The notes: generated by a model not told the origin, from the sequence alone. 59,551 nucleotides of DNA from Pseudoramibacter alactolyticus ATCC 23263 (GCF_000185505.1 NZ_GL622359.1:524542-584092), one strand, 5' to 3'; positions 43,595-51,641 are shown, counted from the stretch's first letter. Made by a program: numbers and translations.

Positions 43595-43715
43595 CATTAC
43601 ACAAATAAAAAAAGCAGGTGAAACAAATCACCTGCATCAAAAGCTTGTTAAAGTCTTATGACCCATTCTCCCAACGAGATAGGTGAGAGGCGTCGCCTCC
43701 ACTTTGTTTCTTTGA
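43595..43715 (-). promoter_or_regulatory. L20-type leader and attenuator of infC-rpmI-rplT
   Basis: Transcript from the promoter at 43718-43746 carries a GAGGCG/CGCCTC hairpin, the TGGGTCATAAG element, and a terminator hairpin GCAGGTG/CACCTGC followed by seven T. This layout matches the Firmicutes rpmI-rplT (L20) leader in which L20 stabilises the terminator. The TGGGTCATAAG element recurs in the rplU leader. Confidence 0.8.
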
Positions 43716-43717
43716 TC

Positions 43718-43746
43718 ATTATAGAAAAGCCCTTCGCCGATGTCAA
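43718..43746 (-). promoter_or_regulatory. promoter of the infC operon
   Basis: On the minus strand TTGACA (43741-43746) and TATAAT (43718-43723) are spaced by 17 nt, a consensus promoter. Confidence 0.85.
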
Positions 43747-43760
43747 GTGCTAATTATAAT

Positions 43761-45695
43761 TTATGCGAAGGAATCCCGCAGCTGCAGTTCCCGTTTTTTA
43801 TTCATGACATCGACGACTTTCAGAAAAGCATCCACGGGGATATCATGCAGCTGCACGCCATCTCGGATTCGAACTGAAACGGCGTTGGCTTCTTTTTCCT
43901 TGTCGCCGACAATCAGAATATACGGCAGGAGCTCTTTTCGGAATTTGGAAATTTTCCCCCCCATCTGGGCATCGCGATCGTCGACTTCAACGCGGATGCG
44001 ATGGTCGCGCAGCTGATCTGCAATGCTCTGGGCATATTCATTGTGGAATTCTCTCACTGGAACGATCCCAACCTGCACGGGTGACAGCCAGAACGGGAAC
44101 TTGCCGGCAGTGCTCTCGATAAGCAATCCAATAAATCTTTCCAACGAACCATAAATAACGCGGTGAATCATCACCGGCACTTTAAGTTCTCCGTCTTTGT
44201 CCATATAAGTCAAGTCAAAGTTTCTCGGCAATTGGAAGTCCACCTGAATGGTCCCCATCTGCCAGGTTCGATCCAGGGCATCTTTCATCATGATATCGAT
44301 TTTCGGGCCGTAAAATGCGCCGTCGCCTTCATTGACATCATAACCGCCTTCGCCATAACGCTTATCTAAGATTTCTTTTAATGCGGCTTCCGCTTTATCC
44401 CAGAGGGCGATGTCTCCCATGAAATCCGCCGGCCGTGTCGATAATTCCGGGCGATACTCCAGTCCGAAAATACCGTAGAACAAATCGGCAATATCCAAGA
44501 TTTCATTAATTTCATCATAGATCTGATCTTCTGTAATGAAGTTATGCGAATCATCCTGACGAAACATCTGTACGCGCAATAACCCGTGCAGCTGGCCGGA
44601 TTTTTCCTTCCGGTGGAGCACATCACAATCTGATAAGCGCAGGGGCAGATCGCGATAGCTTCTGGTTTTGCGTTTGTAAACCACGATGGCATTCGGGCAG
44701 TTCATCGGCTTAACGCCATAAATTTCATTTTCGCTGACCGGGATCACAAACATATTATCTTTGTAATGGTCCCAATGGCCAGACTGGCGCCAAAGTTTAT
44801 TGTAATTGATCTGGGGCGAGGAAATTTCCTGATAACCGCGTTTTTCGTGTTCATCCCGCCAGAATTCCAATAAGGTATTAAAAAGTTTCCATCCTTTCGG
44901 CAGCCAGTAAGGCATTCCCGGGGCAGTATCGTCCAAGAAAAACAAATCCAGCTGCGGGCCAAGTTTGCGATGGTCGCGCTTTTGAGCCTCTTCTAATTTA
45001 GCCAGGTGTTCATCCAGCAAAGATTTCTTCGGGAAGGCAACCCCATAAACCCGCTGCAGCATCTTGTTATTTTCATCACCATGCCAGTAAGCGCCGGCCA
45101 GGCTCATGATTTTAAAAGCTTTGATTTGTCCGGTGCTTCGAATATGTGGTCCGGCGCAAAGGTCAGCCCATTCTCCCTGACCGTAAAAAGAAATCGTTTC
45201 ATCTTCCGGTAGGGCTTCAATGAGTTCCGTTTTATAAGTTTCATGTTCTTTTTCAGCCCAAGCCAGAGCCTCTTCACGGCTTTTGACCGTATATTCGATG
45301 GGATAATCAGCTTTAACGATCTTTTTCATCTCGGCTTCAATGATTGGGTAATCATCCGGCGTAATGGCGTGTTCCAAATCGACATCGTAATAAAAGCCAT
45401 TGTCAACAGCCGGACCGATTGTCAGCTGGGCATCCGGCCAAACGCGCTTAATGGCCTGGCCCATGACATGTGATGCCGAATGCCAAAATGCTTTCTTCCC
45501 TTCAGTGTCGTCAAAGGTTAAAAAACGGACCTTACAATCATGATCAACCTTGGTTCGCAGATCCACCGCTTTGCCGTCAATCATTCCGGCCATCACTTTT
45601 TTAGCTAATCCCATGCTCAGCGATTTAGCCATTTCGTAAATACTCAATCCATTTTCAAAGTCTTTGATGTCACCGTCAAGTAATGTGATTTTCAT
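43761..45695 (-). CDS. thrS: threonyl-tRNA synthetase
   Basis: Class II synthetase of 644 aa. Domains in order: TGS (about 1-60, ITLLDGDIKDFENG), the editing domain with HSASHVMGQAIK (about 70-220), the catalytic core with zinc ligand in MNCPNA and motif 2 around RVQMFRQDDSHNF, and the C-terminal anticodon-binding domain (about 535-640; VGIVPVREFHNEYAQ). The ATG at 45695 has GGAGG before it. The T-box leader upstream controls it. The C-terminal DSFA ends 14 nt before the promoter of infC. Confidence 0.97.
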   Translation of the reverse strand: MKITLLDGDIKDFENGLSIYEMAKSLSMGLAKKVMAGMIDGKAVDLRTKVDHDCKVRFLTFDDTEGKKAFWHSASHVMGQAIKRVWPDAQLTIGPAVDNGFYYDVDLEHAITPDDYPIIEAEMKKIVKADYPIEYTVKSREEALAWAEKEHETYKTELIEALPEDETISFYGQGEWADLCAGPHIRSTGQIKAFKIMSLAGAYWHGDENNKMLQRVYGVAFPKKSLLDEHLAKLEEAQKRDHRKLGPQLDLFFLDDTAPGMPYWLPKGWKLFNTLLEFWRDEHEKRGYQEISSPQINYNKLWRQSGHWDHYKDNMFVIPVSENEIYGVKPMNCPNAIVVYKRKTRSYRDLPLRLSDCDVLHRKEKSGQLHGLLRVQMFRQDDSHNFITEDQIYDEINEILDIADLFYGIFGLEYRPELSTRPADFMGDIALWDKAEAALKEILDKRYGEGGYDVNEGDGAFYGPKIDIMMKDALDRTWQMGTIQVDFQLPRNFDLTYMDKDGELKVPVMIHRVIYGSLERFIGLLIESTAGKFPFWLSPVQVGIVPVREFHNEYAQSIADQLRDHRIRVEVDDRDAQMGGKISKFRKELLPYILIVGDKEKEANAVSVRIRDGVQLHDIPVDAFLKVVDVMNKKRELQLRDSFA

Positions 45696-45719
45696 GTTAT
45701 CCTCCATTGTTAAAATAAA

Positions 45720-45925
45720 AAAAATCCCTTTATATTCGATATCGAATATAAAGGGACGATTTGAACGCGGTTCCACCCTTTTTGGCACGAACGGTGCCCT
45801 CTTTATTATCTGAGTAACGGTCAGCGTCCGGAGCCGGTCAATCCCGGTCTGCTCCAAGGCGGTCTCACGAAAATAATTCTTAGGATTTTCACAGCAACCA
45901 ATCCCTCTCTTGAAGAATCCATTTT
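45720..45925 (-). promoter_or_regulatory. T-box leader of thrS (Thr specifier)
   Basis: On the minus strand the T-box sequence GGGTGGAACCGCG lies at about 45766-45778, then a terminator with a 32-nt palindromic hairpin (45725-45756; TCCCTTTATATTCGAT and its complement) and eight T. Aligned with the pheS leader, the specifier is ACC (45861-45863), 6 nt before a shared GAGC, agreeing with threonine. Confidence 0.92.
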
Positions 45926-46034
45926 CTTCGGTCCTTTTCAAAGCATTTTTAATGATTGAGTCTTATTATAGTCAAAGTTTTACATAAAATCAAATCTTTT
46001 TGAAAAAATGAAAATCTACAGTACAGCTCAAAGT

Positions 46035-46616
46035 TTATTGCCCCTTTTGACTGGAACCGGCGTATCCGCCGTTTCCCAGGTCCGAATCTTGAGCGCTGAA
46101 GCTAAATACCTTATAGGTTGCATTTACTTTTTGAAAGCCAACCTTTGCCTGATAACGGTCTGTTAATTTTAATGTAATCTGATACTCTCGGTTCTTCGCA
46201 ATAACCGACGGGTTTGAAACATTAATCGGAGAGCTCACATCTGTATAGGTGCTGATATCCCGGACGACATCAACGCCATTGGCTGCATCGCCGCCGGAAA
46301 GCATTGTGTCCAGATCCTTTGCAAAAACAGTCGTCATATAGGTTTTAGCCTTGGTAAAATCTTTTTGATGGGCAGCCTGATAAAAGGCCACTGCATCTTT
46401 TTTCATTTGATCAATTTGATCCTGTGACAATGTGTTGTTTTTTGTCGTCTTTTTCTGTAAAGATTTGTTTGTATCCTTAGGCACCGTCACTTCTGGTTGG
46501 CCAACGCTTTTTGAAGAAACCCTATCCTTTTGTCGGTAATGCTTCCACACATTAAACCCCGCGGCGGCGGCGGCTATCAAAATCAAAATAACAAGCAACA
46601 CAATTTTTTTCTTCAT
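46035..46616 (-). CDS. membrane-anchored protein of unknown function
   Basis: A 193-aa protein with an N-terminal membrane anchor (about 5-24, VLLVILILIAAAAAGF) and no lipobox Cys. A Lys/Thr-rich spacer (about 30-65) is followed by a globular part with DAVAFYQAAHQKDFTKAKTY, resembling the small extracytoplasmic alpha/beta domains of the NTF2/DUF4878 type, but I cannot assign it firmly. The tail is rich in Gly and Ser. It is divergent from the XRE/S24 gene. Confidence 0.75.
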   Translation of the reverse strand: MKKKIVLLVILILIAAAAAGFNVWKHYRQKDRVSSKSVGQPEVTVPKDTNKSLQKKTTKNNTLSQDQIDQMKKDAVAFYQAAHQKDFTKAKTYMTTVFAKDLDTMLSGGDAANGVDVVRDISTYTDVSSPINVSNPSVIAKNREYQITLKLTDRYQAKVGFQKVNATYKVFSFSAQDSDLGNGGYAGSSQKGQ

Positions 46617-46795
46617 AAAAAATCCCTTCCAATCACATGATTAATTTTTAAAATATATATTTGCCGTTGAATATCGATTTTATTAAATATTATACTGTAA
46701 ACAAAAGAGAGCGTAAAGAAGATTAAATTTTATTCTTTCTTTTTATTGACAATTTTTTAGTCATATTGCAAAATAGTGATGAAAGGAATAAAAAA

Positions 46796-47506
46796 ATGGG
46801 ACTTGAAAAAATTAGTGAATACAAGAAAAAGATGCGTCTGACAACCAAAGAACTATCGAACCGCTCCGGTATTCCGATCAGCACATTGAGCAAATTATTA
46901 ACAGGCGAAAGCAATAACCCAACGCTTAAAAATCTTCAGGCTTTGGCCAACGTTTTTGAATGTTCTCTTAATGATTTCGGCGCACTGGATACCTTTGATT
47001 TGAGTATTTCCAATTCAGAGCGGGAACAGATAAGAAAAATCCGAAAAATGGATCCTTATGGACGAAAAGCTGTGAATACCTTAATCGATATTGAATTCGA
47101 ACGGATTTTGCAAAAGGAACCCAATTCTGACGTGGCCAGATGGGTGGATCTTCCCTTTCAACTGCTTAAAGCCTCGGCGGGATCCGGTCAGTTTTTGGAT
47201 GCCGAAAACTTTGAAATGCGGGCATTTAAAAATCCACCAGTCAGTGCCGATTTTGCACTGAAGATTTCCGGCGACTCCATGGAGCCGAAATTTTCCGATG
47301 AAGAAACCGTTTTTGTTCACCAGCAACCAGATCTTGAAGATGGGCAAATTGGTATTTTTGTTTTTAACGGTGAAGGATACATCAAGCAGATGGACCGAAA
47401 GGGGCATTCTCTTATTTCGCTCAATACTAAATACGATCCCATATTAATTACAGGTTCTGATCAGTTTCGAATCGTGGGAAAGGTTGTCGGCAAAGCTCAG
47501 CATTAA
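46796..47506 (+). CDS. XRE-family regulator with S24 (LexA-like) peptidase domain
   Basis: A 236-aa repressor-like protein. The N-terminal HTH_XRE domain (about 5-62) reads LTTKELSNRSGIPISTLSKL. The C-terminal S24 domain (about 115-236) has the Ser161/Lys197 dyad (ISGDSMEPKF and GYIKQMD) and a possible Ala128-Gly129 cleavage site (KASAGSGQF), as in LexA and phage repressors that cleave themselves when RecA is active. The ATG has GAAAGGAA in front. No phage genes are next to it. It may control the divergent gene or stress genes elsewhere; this is inference. Confidence 0.88.
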   Translation: MGLEKISEYKKKMRLTTKELSNRSGIPISTLSKLLTGESNNPTLKNLQALANVFECSLNDFGALDTFDLSISNSEREQIRKIRKMDPYGRKAVNTLIDIEFERILQKEPNSDVARWVDLPFQLLKASAGSGQFLDAENFEMRAFKNPPVSADFALKISGDSMEPKFSDEETVFVHQQPDLEDGQIGIFVFNGEGYIKQMDRKGHSLISLNTKYDPILITGSDQFRIVGKVVGKAQH

Positions 47507-47535
47507 ATATTTAATTGCGCGCCAAACCAAAAGAT

Positions 47536-47572
47536 ACCATCAGGATAAATATGAAATGCTGGTGGTTTTTTT
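47536..47572 (+). terminator. terminator of the XRE/S24 gene
   Basis: ACCATCA (47536-47542) pairs with TGGTGGT (47560-47566) and T residues follow. Confidence 0.6.
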
Positions 47573-47654
47573 ATTTCCAAATTCAAAGTGATAAAAATAA
47601 ATACCGATGAAATGATAATTCCATATCTGCAATAGCCCCTACATAATTTAAGTG

Positions 47655-47723
47655 TTCCCGCGAGGGAAAGAAATCCCCGGTCCTAATAAACCCCGGCTGA
47701 CCTTCCCTCGGAAAATCAGCCGG
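47655..47723. other. overlapping inverted repeats, possible pseudoknot or switching RNA
   Basis: Two perfect 8-bp pairings interleave: CGAGGGAA (47661-47668) with TTCCCTCG (47703-47710), and CCGGCTGA (47693-47700) with TCAGCCGG (47716-47723). The order A-B-A'-B' allows a pseudoknot. Alternative local hairpins also exist: TTCCC-GCGA-GGGAA (47655-47668) and TTCC-CTC-GGAA (47703-47713) inside the second stem. It lies between the terminator of the XRE/S24 gene and the end of the small membrane-protein gene. I do not recognise a named RNA class. It may simply be a terminator-like element of the minus-strand gene. Confidence 0.45.
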
Positions 47724-47741
47724 TTAAAGCAACGCCATTAT

Positions 47742-48029
47742 TCAACGTGTCATTGTATTGTCAGCATCGTGTTTTTTTAACAGTCGCAGTTTAATTTTCC
47801 GCAGCTGCTGTCCACGTGTGCTGGTCATCAGAACGCCAATAACGATCATACCAAAAGCAATTCCCAGCATCACACCCTGGGCAAAATCAAACACAGCACT
47901 CGGCGTTTCCGGTTCAAAAAACAAAGTAATGAAGTATATAACTATCGAAATCAATGCCACGATATAAAAAATATGCAGACGTTTTGTCAGTTTCAGTTTT
48001 TCTTCATTGCTGTAGTCTGCCACTTTCAA
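47742..48029 (-). CDS. small two-helix membrane protein of unknown function
   Basis: A 95-aa protein with membrane segments at about 20-38 (IFYIVALISIVIYFITLFF) and 48-68, and a basic C-terminus (LRKIKLRLLKKHDAD). I do not recognise the family. It stands alone between the structured element at 47655-47723 and the surface-protein gene. It could be a small membrane accessory protein; nothing more can be said. Confidence 0.65.
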   Translation of the reverse strand: MKVADYSNEEKLKLTKRLHIFYIVALISIVIYFITLFFEPETPSAVFDFAQGVMLGIAFGMIVIGVLMTSTRGQQLRKIKLRLLKKHDADNTMTR

Positions 48030-48220
48030 TCATGAGACAAAAATGTCCCTTTATCAATATCGTTTTTTCCATGGTTTAATCGACCGATAATTCCGTTAAA
48101 ATCAAAACAGGATATCTGCTAAAGCGGATCACAAACCAAGTGTGCGAAATCCAAATCATCAGGTACAACTTCATAATATAAAAAGCCATCCGCGCGTCCA
48201 AGGCGTGGTTTTCGGCATAC

Positions 48221-48260
48221 AAAAAAGCTGAATCTCAATTCAATGAGATTCAGCTTTTTT
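48221..48260 (-). terminator. terminator of the surface-protein gene
   Basis: A 17-bp stem (48221-48237 with 48244-48260), AAAAAAGCTGAATCTCA and its complement, with T-rich ends. Confidence 0.85.
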
Positions 48261-48278
48261 ACTTAATAAAATATTCTT

Positions 48279-49529
48279 TTATCCCCTCTTGTTCATCTTT
48301 CTTTTATTTGCAATCACGCCCAATACGATTAAGACGGCCGCTCCTGTCAAGAAGGTCGCCACAGGAAGCAGCAACGATGTGTTGTCGCCGGTTTTTACAG
48401 ATTTCCCGGGTTTCGTCGCAGATTTTACAGGCTTTGCCACATGTTTATCATACATCGTGACGGTTTGATCCTGTCCTGCCACAAATTTAATCGATTCGTG
48501 ATTCAGCTCGTAATCTTTTGGAGCCACGACTTCTTTGAGAATGTATTCTCTCCCGGTTATGAGATTCTTAATGAAGTGAGCATTCTGCGTAGAGGTCCAT
48601 TCGTCGACCAAATCACCGGTTTTTGCATCCAAGACTTTCATCTTTGCCCCGGGAAGTTCCTTTTTGCTGGTGATGTCTTTTTTAGTGACGGACACATTGC
48701 TGAACTTGAGCCATTGCGCTTTAAACGAAGTAGCCGCTGCAGTATCCTTTATAACTTTAAGGTGCCCCAAGTTTTGTTTTTCGGGCGCTGTCTTAACGAT
48801 TAACGGCTGATAAACAAAATTTTTGCCAACACTTCCTGTGCTGTATTCTCCGGTCACACCGGCATCAGCTTCTAAATGGAAGGAATCTCCCACAGAAAGC
48901 GTGATGTTTTTGATTAAGACCGTCCCGTCTTTTTTGATCAGTCTGACGCCTTCCGGCAGAACAAAACTTAATGTTTGACCCGCGTCTCCTTTAACTTCGT
49001 TTTCTTCGGTAACCTGAACCTTTTTCGCTGAATTCCACGAGACCTTAAGTTCTGATTTCGCGAACTGTGTGGCTTTAGTCGGCGGTGCCGGCTGAGTTTT
49101 GAGAAATTCTTTAAATTCCTTCACACCTTTAATTCCGTCATTATTGGTATTTTTGTAAAAATCGCTGAGTACGCGGGAAGTAACGACAACCCCTTTCGCC
49201 TCATTGCCTTCAAAGCCACTCCATGGCTTTTGACCATATTGTCCGTAATAAAGCGCTTTAAACACATCGGGATTCTTACTGATATCTTCACCTAAGGCTT
49301 TATTCGGCCCGCTATTGTCCGATTCAACACAAAAGCACTTCATGCCATTATATTCAAAAACGGTCGCTTCTTGTCCCTCCCATTTCCCAACTGATTTACT
49401 CGTAATTTCACCTTCAGCATGAACAGATGTCATCGTTGCCGGGATCAGAAATATCATCATAAACGCCAGGGCCGCTATCATCATTAATGCATGTCTTTTG
49501 ATTGTCATCAAATTTTCTTTACCGTTCAC
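48279..49529 (-). CDS. LPXTG-type surface protein with thioester-like and Cna-B domains
   Basis: A 416-aa exported protein. The signal peptide ends near SVHA (about residue 38). Residues 45-150 resemble a thioester adhesion domain (MKCFCVES with Cys65/Cys67, then ALYYGQYG), but the usual Gln partner motif is not evident (VVVTSRVLSDFY instead of TQ-x-A). A Cna-B domain (about 275-365) has VTKKDI and LKEVVAPKDY, which usually form a Lys-Asn isopeptide bond. The C-terminus is a sorting signal of relaxed form (SVKTGD), then a hydrophobic segment and a KRKMNKRG tail. The GTG start follows GGGAGG. No sortase gene is nearby. Confidence 0.85.
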   Translation of the reverse strand: MNGKENLMTIKRHALMMIAALAFMMIFLIPATMTSVHAEGEITSKSVGKWEGQEATVFEYNGMKCFCVESDNSGPNKALGEDISKNPDVFKALYYGQYGQKPWSGFEGNEAKGVVVTSRVLSDFYKNTNNDGIKGVKEFKEFLKTQPAPPTKATQFAKSELKVSWNSAKKVQVTEENEVKGDAGQTLSFVLPEGVRLIKKDGTVLIKNITLSVGDSFHLEADAGVTGEYSTGSVGKNFVYQPLIVKTAPEKQNLGHLKVIKDTAAATSFKAQWLKFSNVSVTKKDITSKKELPGAKMKVLDAKTGDLVDEWTSTQNAHFIKNLITGREYILKEVVAPKDYELNHESIKFVAGQDQTVTMYDKHVAKPVKSATKPGKSVKTGDNTSLLLPVATFLTGAAVLIVLGVIANKRKMNKRG

Positions 49530-49559
49530 TCTTTCCTCCCATATTTTTTGAGCTAAAAA

Positions 49560-50382
49560 TTTAATTATAACATATATGTTTTAATGACTCTATTATAGCA
49601 TATGTTTTTAATTAAAAAAGCATTTTTAAATACTTTTTTAATTAAAATTATTTTTATTATTGGCATTGCTTGGACACATTTATCCATATCAGCAGTCTTG
49701 GCAAAGATTACAACCGTCTCCCGGCTTCTTTGTATCGGGCTCCTAATGATCCTTCTGTTGCATTCATCCAATACTTTTCGCCAAATATCTAAAATAAATT
49801 CTATTTATGTGCATTATAAAAGCGGAGACTCGAAATCCTTACAAAATAAATTCTACTGTTCGCCCGGGTGAACTGTCAATATGTTTTCCTCTCAGACGAA
49901 TTGAAATGCCTTTTGATCGCAATTTTTGAAACTTAAAAAAATGTAGAATTTCAGTTAAATACATATACCTTTGCTTCTCCAAAGCTTTTTCTTAAAATTT
50001 CTTAAAATTTTTAGCGAAAAAGGGAAATCAATGTTATCAATTAATTATTTTTTAAGAAGGACCTGACGATTTTCAGGAAATATATCAGTATTTAAAAATT
50101 CAGGGACGGTCCTTTTATTTCTATCCATTATTTCTTTGATAGAGCGCATAAAAATAGTTTGAATCCCCAAGAAAGGAGCTGAACAACGGAGGAACAATTT
50201 TGGGCGGCGCTGACCCCTTTAGTTAAACCTTGCGTTTGTTATGCGGCTATTTGAAGTGACATCCGTGTCGATTTTATGTTCTCCCCAAAGACGATGACAA
50301 TATAAAATTAAAAAACAGAATACGGTACAGCTTTTAGCGGATCTTCAAATCATCTCAAGGAATATTTTTCTTTTTAGAAAGA
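49560..50382. other. long interval without a convincing gene
   Basis: The AT-rich part 49560-49990 holds an 89-codon plus-strand ORF (49605-49871, hydrophobic start) without a ribosome-binding site; I do not call it. A structured element is at 50057-50114. At about 50185-50250 the sequence has AAAGGAG, then a stretch that would read EEQFWAALTPLVKPCV from an ACG codon, perhaps a gene remnant. Nothing else is recognisable. Confidence 0.5.
50057..50116 (+). promoter_or_regulatory. possible leader-type RNA element with terminator end
   Basis: AAGGACC (50057-50063) can pair with GGTCCTT (50108-50114), followed by TTATTT. An inner hairpin CCTGA/TCAGG (50062-50066 with 50073-50077) shares two bases with the outer stem, so the two may exclude each other. 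No downstream gene fits on the plus strand until proC. Confidence 0.3.
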
Positions 50383-50421
50383 ATAAAAAAATTGCATCAG
50401 TATCACAATGACCTGATGCAA
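50383..50421 (-). terminator. terminator of the tRNA operon
   Basis: TTGCATCAG (50392-50400) pairs with CTGATGCAA (50413-50421), with a run of T on the minus strand. Confidence 0.8.
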
Positions 50422-50502
50422 AAGGAAAAAGACAACCCGGGTCGCGGCCAAATCATCTTCCCACAAAAAAACTTGGCCGAAACCAAGCTATTCTTTCAAA
50501 AA

Positions 50503-50578
50503 TGGTGGAGATGAGGGGATTCGAACCCCTGACCTCGTAAATGCGAATCACGCGCTCTCCCAGCTGAGCTACACCCCC
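50503..50578 (-). tRNA. tRNA-Ala (anticodon CGC)
   Basis: A complete cloverleaf of 76 nt including encoded CCA. The acceptor stem GGGGGTG pairs with CATCTCC and contains G3-U70, the alanine identity pair. The anticodon loop TTCGCAT gives CGC, reading GCG. The T arm is AGGGG-TTCGAAT-CCCCT. Second gene of a tRNA pair. Confidence 0.93.
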
Positions 50579-50602
50579 ACGAGGCTATTGAATTATTTAA
50601 AC

Positions 50603-50691
50603 TGGCGGAGAAGGTGGGATTCGAACCCACGTGCCCCGGAGGGCAACCGCATTTCGAGTGCGGCTCGTTATGACCACTTCGATACTTCTCC
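50603..50691 (-). tRNA. tRNA-Ser (anticodon CGA)
   Basis: An 89-nt class II tRNA with a long variable arm and encoded CCA. The acceptor stem GGAGAAG pairs with CTTCTCC. The anticodon loop CTCGAAA gives CGA, reading UCG. First gene of the pair, behind a consensus promoter. Confidence 0.95.
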
Positions 50692-50708
50692 AAACGATCA
50701 CTTTCAAT

Positions 50709-50737
50709 ATTGTAAACTGGAGAATAAAATCTGTCAA
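50709..50737 (-). promoter_or_regulatory. promoter of the tRNA-Ser/tRNA-Ala operon
   Basis: TTGACA (50732-50737) and TACAAT (50709-50714) on the minus strand, spaced by 17 nt. Confidence 0.8.
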
Positions 50738-50747
50738 GGATTTTATA

Positions 50748-50776
50748 TTGAATCGATGGAAAAAAATATCTATAAT
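50748..50776 (+). promoter_or_regulatory. promoter of proC
   Basis: TTGAAT (50748-50753) and TATAAT (50771-50776) are spaced by 17 nt. It is divergent from the tRNA promoter and only 10 nt from it. Confidence 0.7.
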
Positions 50777-50824
50777 GAAAATAGATTTTCAATCATTGTA
50801 TTTAAAGTTTAAAAGGAGATTTTC

Positions 50825-51631
50825 ATGGCGGAACAACTCGGCTTTATCGGTGCCGGTAATATGGCTCAGGCCATTTTTAAAGGTATTTTAAAAACAAAAA
50901 AATTTGCCGCAACCGATATTCACATTTATGATCCGGACGGCGACAAGCTTCGACAACTGACAGAAGCATACGGCGTGATTGGTGAAGCTTCTAATATCCA
51001 TGTTTGTACTCATGCCGATGTGCTTTTTCTATGTACAAAGCCCAACGTTTATCCGACGATCATCAACGAAATCAAATCGGCTGTTGACGTGAATACAGTC
51101 ATTGTCACCATTGCCGCGGGGCAATCCATTCGCCGAACAGAATCGCGCTTTGAAAAAAAGATTCATCTCATCCGCGTTATGCCCAACACCCCTGCCCTGG
51201 TCGGCGAAGGCATGGCCGCTCTGACGGCCAATGCACTGGTCACTGATGCGGAATTGGCTTTGGTGCTTTCCATTTTCCGTTCTTTGGGGAAGGCTGAAAT
51301 TGTACCGGAAACTTTAATGGACGCGGTTACCGGCCTGTCCGGTTCAGCGCCCGCTTTTGTCTTTATGTTTATTGAAGCCCTGGCGGATGGTGCCGTGCAG
51401 ACCGGGATGCCGAGAACGCAGGCCTATACCTTTGCGGAACAAACTGTTTTGGGTTCTGCCAAAATGCTGCTGGAAAGCGGCAAACATCCGGGCGAACTCA
51501 AAGATATGGTTACCTCTCCCGCCGGCACAACCATTGAAGGGGTTCTTTCCCTTGAAGCCAATGGTTTCCGCAGTGCGGTCGCCGATGCTGTGATTGCTGC
51601 AACTGAAAAAAGCAGTATCATGGGCAAATAA
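50825..51631 (+). CDS. proC: pyrroline-5-carboxylate reductase
   Basis: Last step of proline synthesis, NAD(P)H-dependent, cytosolic (268 aa). The Rossmann motif is GFIGAGNMAQAIFKGI (about 6-21). The central IRVMPNTPALVGEGM and the C-terminal dimer domain with GLSGSAPAFVFMFIEALADG and VTSPAGTTIEGV are the P5CR signatures. An AAAGGAG site precedes the ATG. It is a single-gene unit ended by a terminator at 51642-51682. Confidence 0.96.
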   Translation: MAEQLGFIGAGNMAQAIFKGILKTKKFAATDIHIYDPDGDKLRQLTEAYGVIGEASNIHVCTHADVLFLCTKPNVYPTIINEIKSAVDVNTVIVTIAAGQSIRRTESRFEKKIHLIRVMPNTPALVGEGMAALTANALVTDAELALVLSIFRSLGKAEIVPETLMDAVTGLSGSAPAFVFMFIEALADGAVQTGMPRTQAYTFAEQTVLGSAKMLLESGKHPGELKDMVTSPAGTTIEGVLSLEANGFRSAVADAVIAATEKSSIMGK

Positions 51632-51641
51632 AATTTCAAAC

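Noticed and set aside
47655-47723. hammerhead, pistol or HDV-like ribozyme
   Set aside because: The overlapping stems suggested it, but the conserved catalytic bases of these classes are not present and the spacing does not fit.
46796-49529. prophage remnant around the XRE/S24 gene
   Set aside because: No integrase, terminase, capsid or lysis gene is present nearby; the neighbours are an anchored protein, a small membrane protein and a surface protein.
49605-49871. 89-codon hydrophobic plus-strand ORF
   Set aside because: It has no ribosome-binding site, very AT-rich composition, and no protein-family signal. It could be a chance frame.
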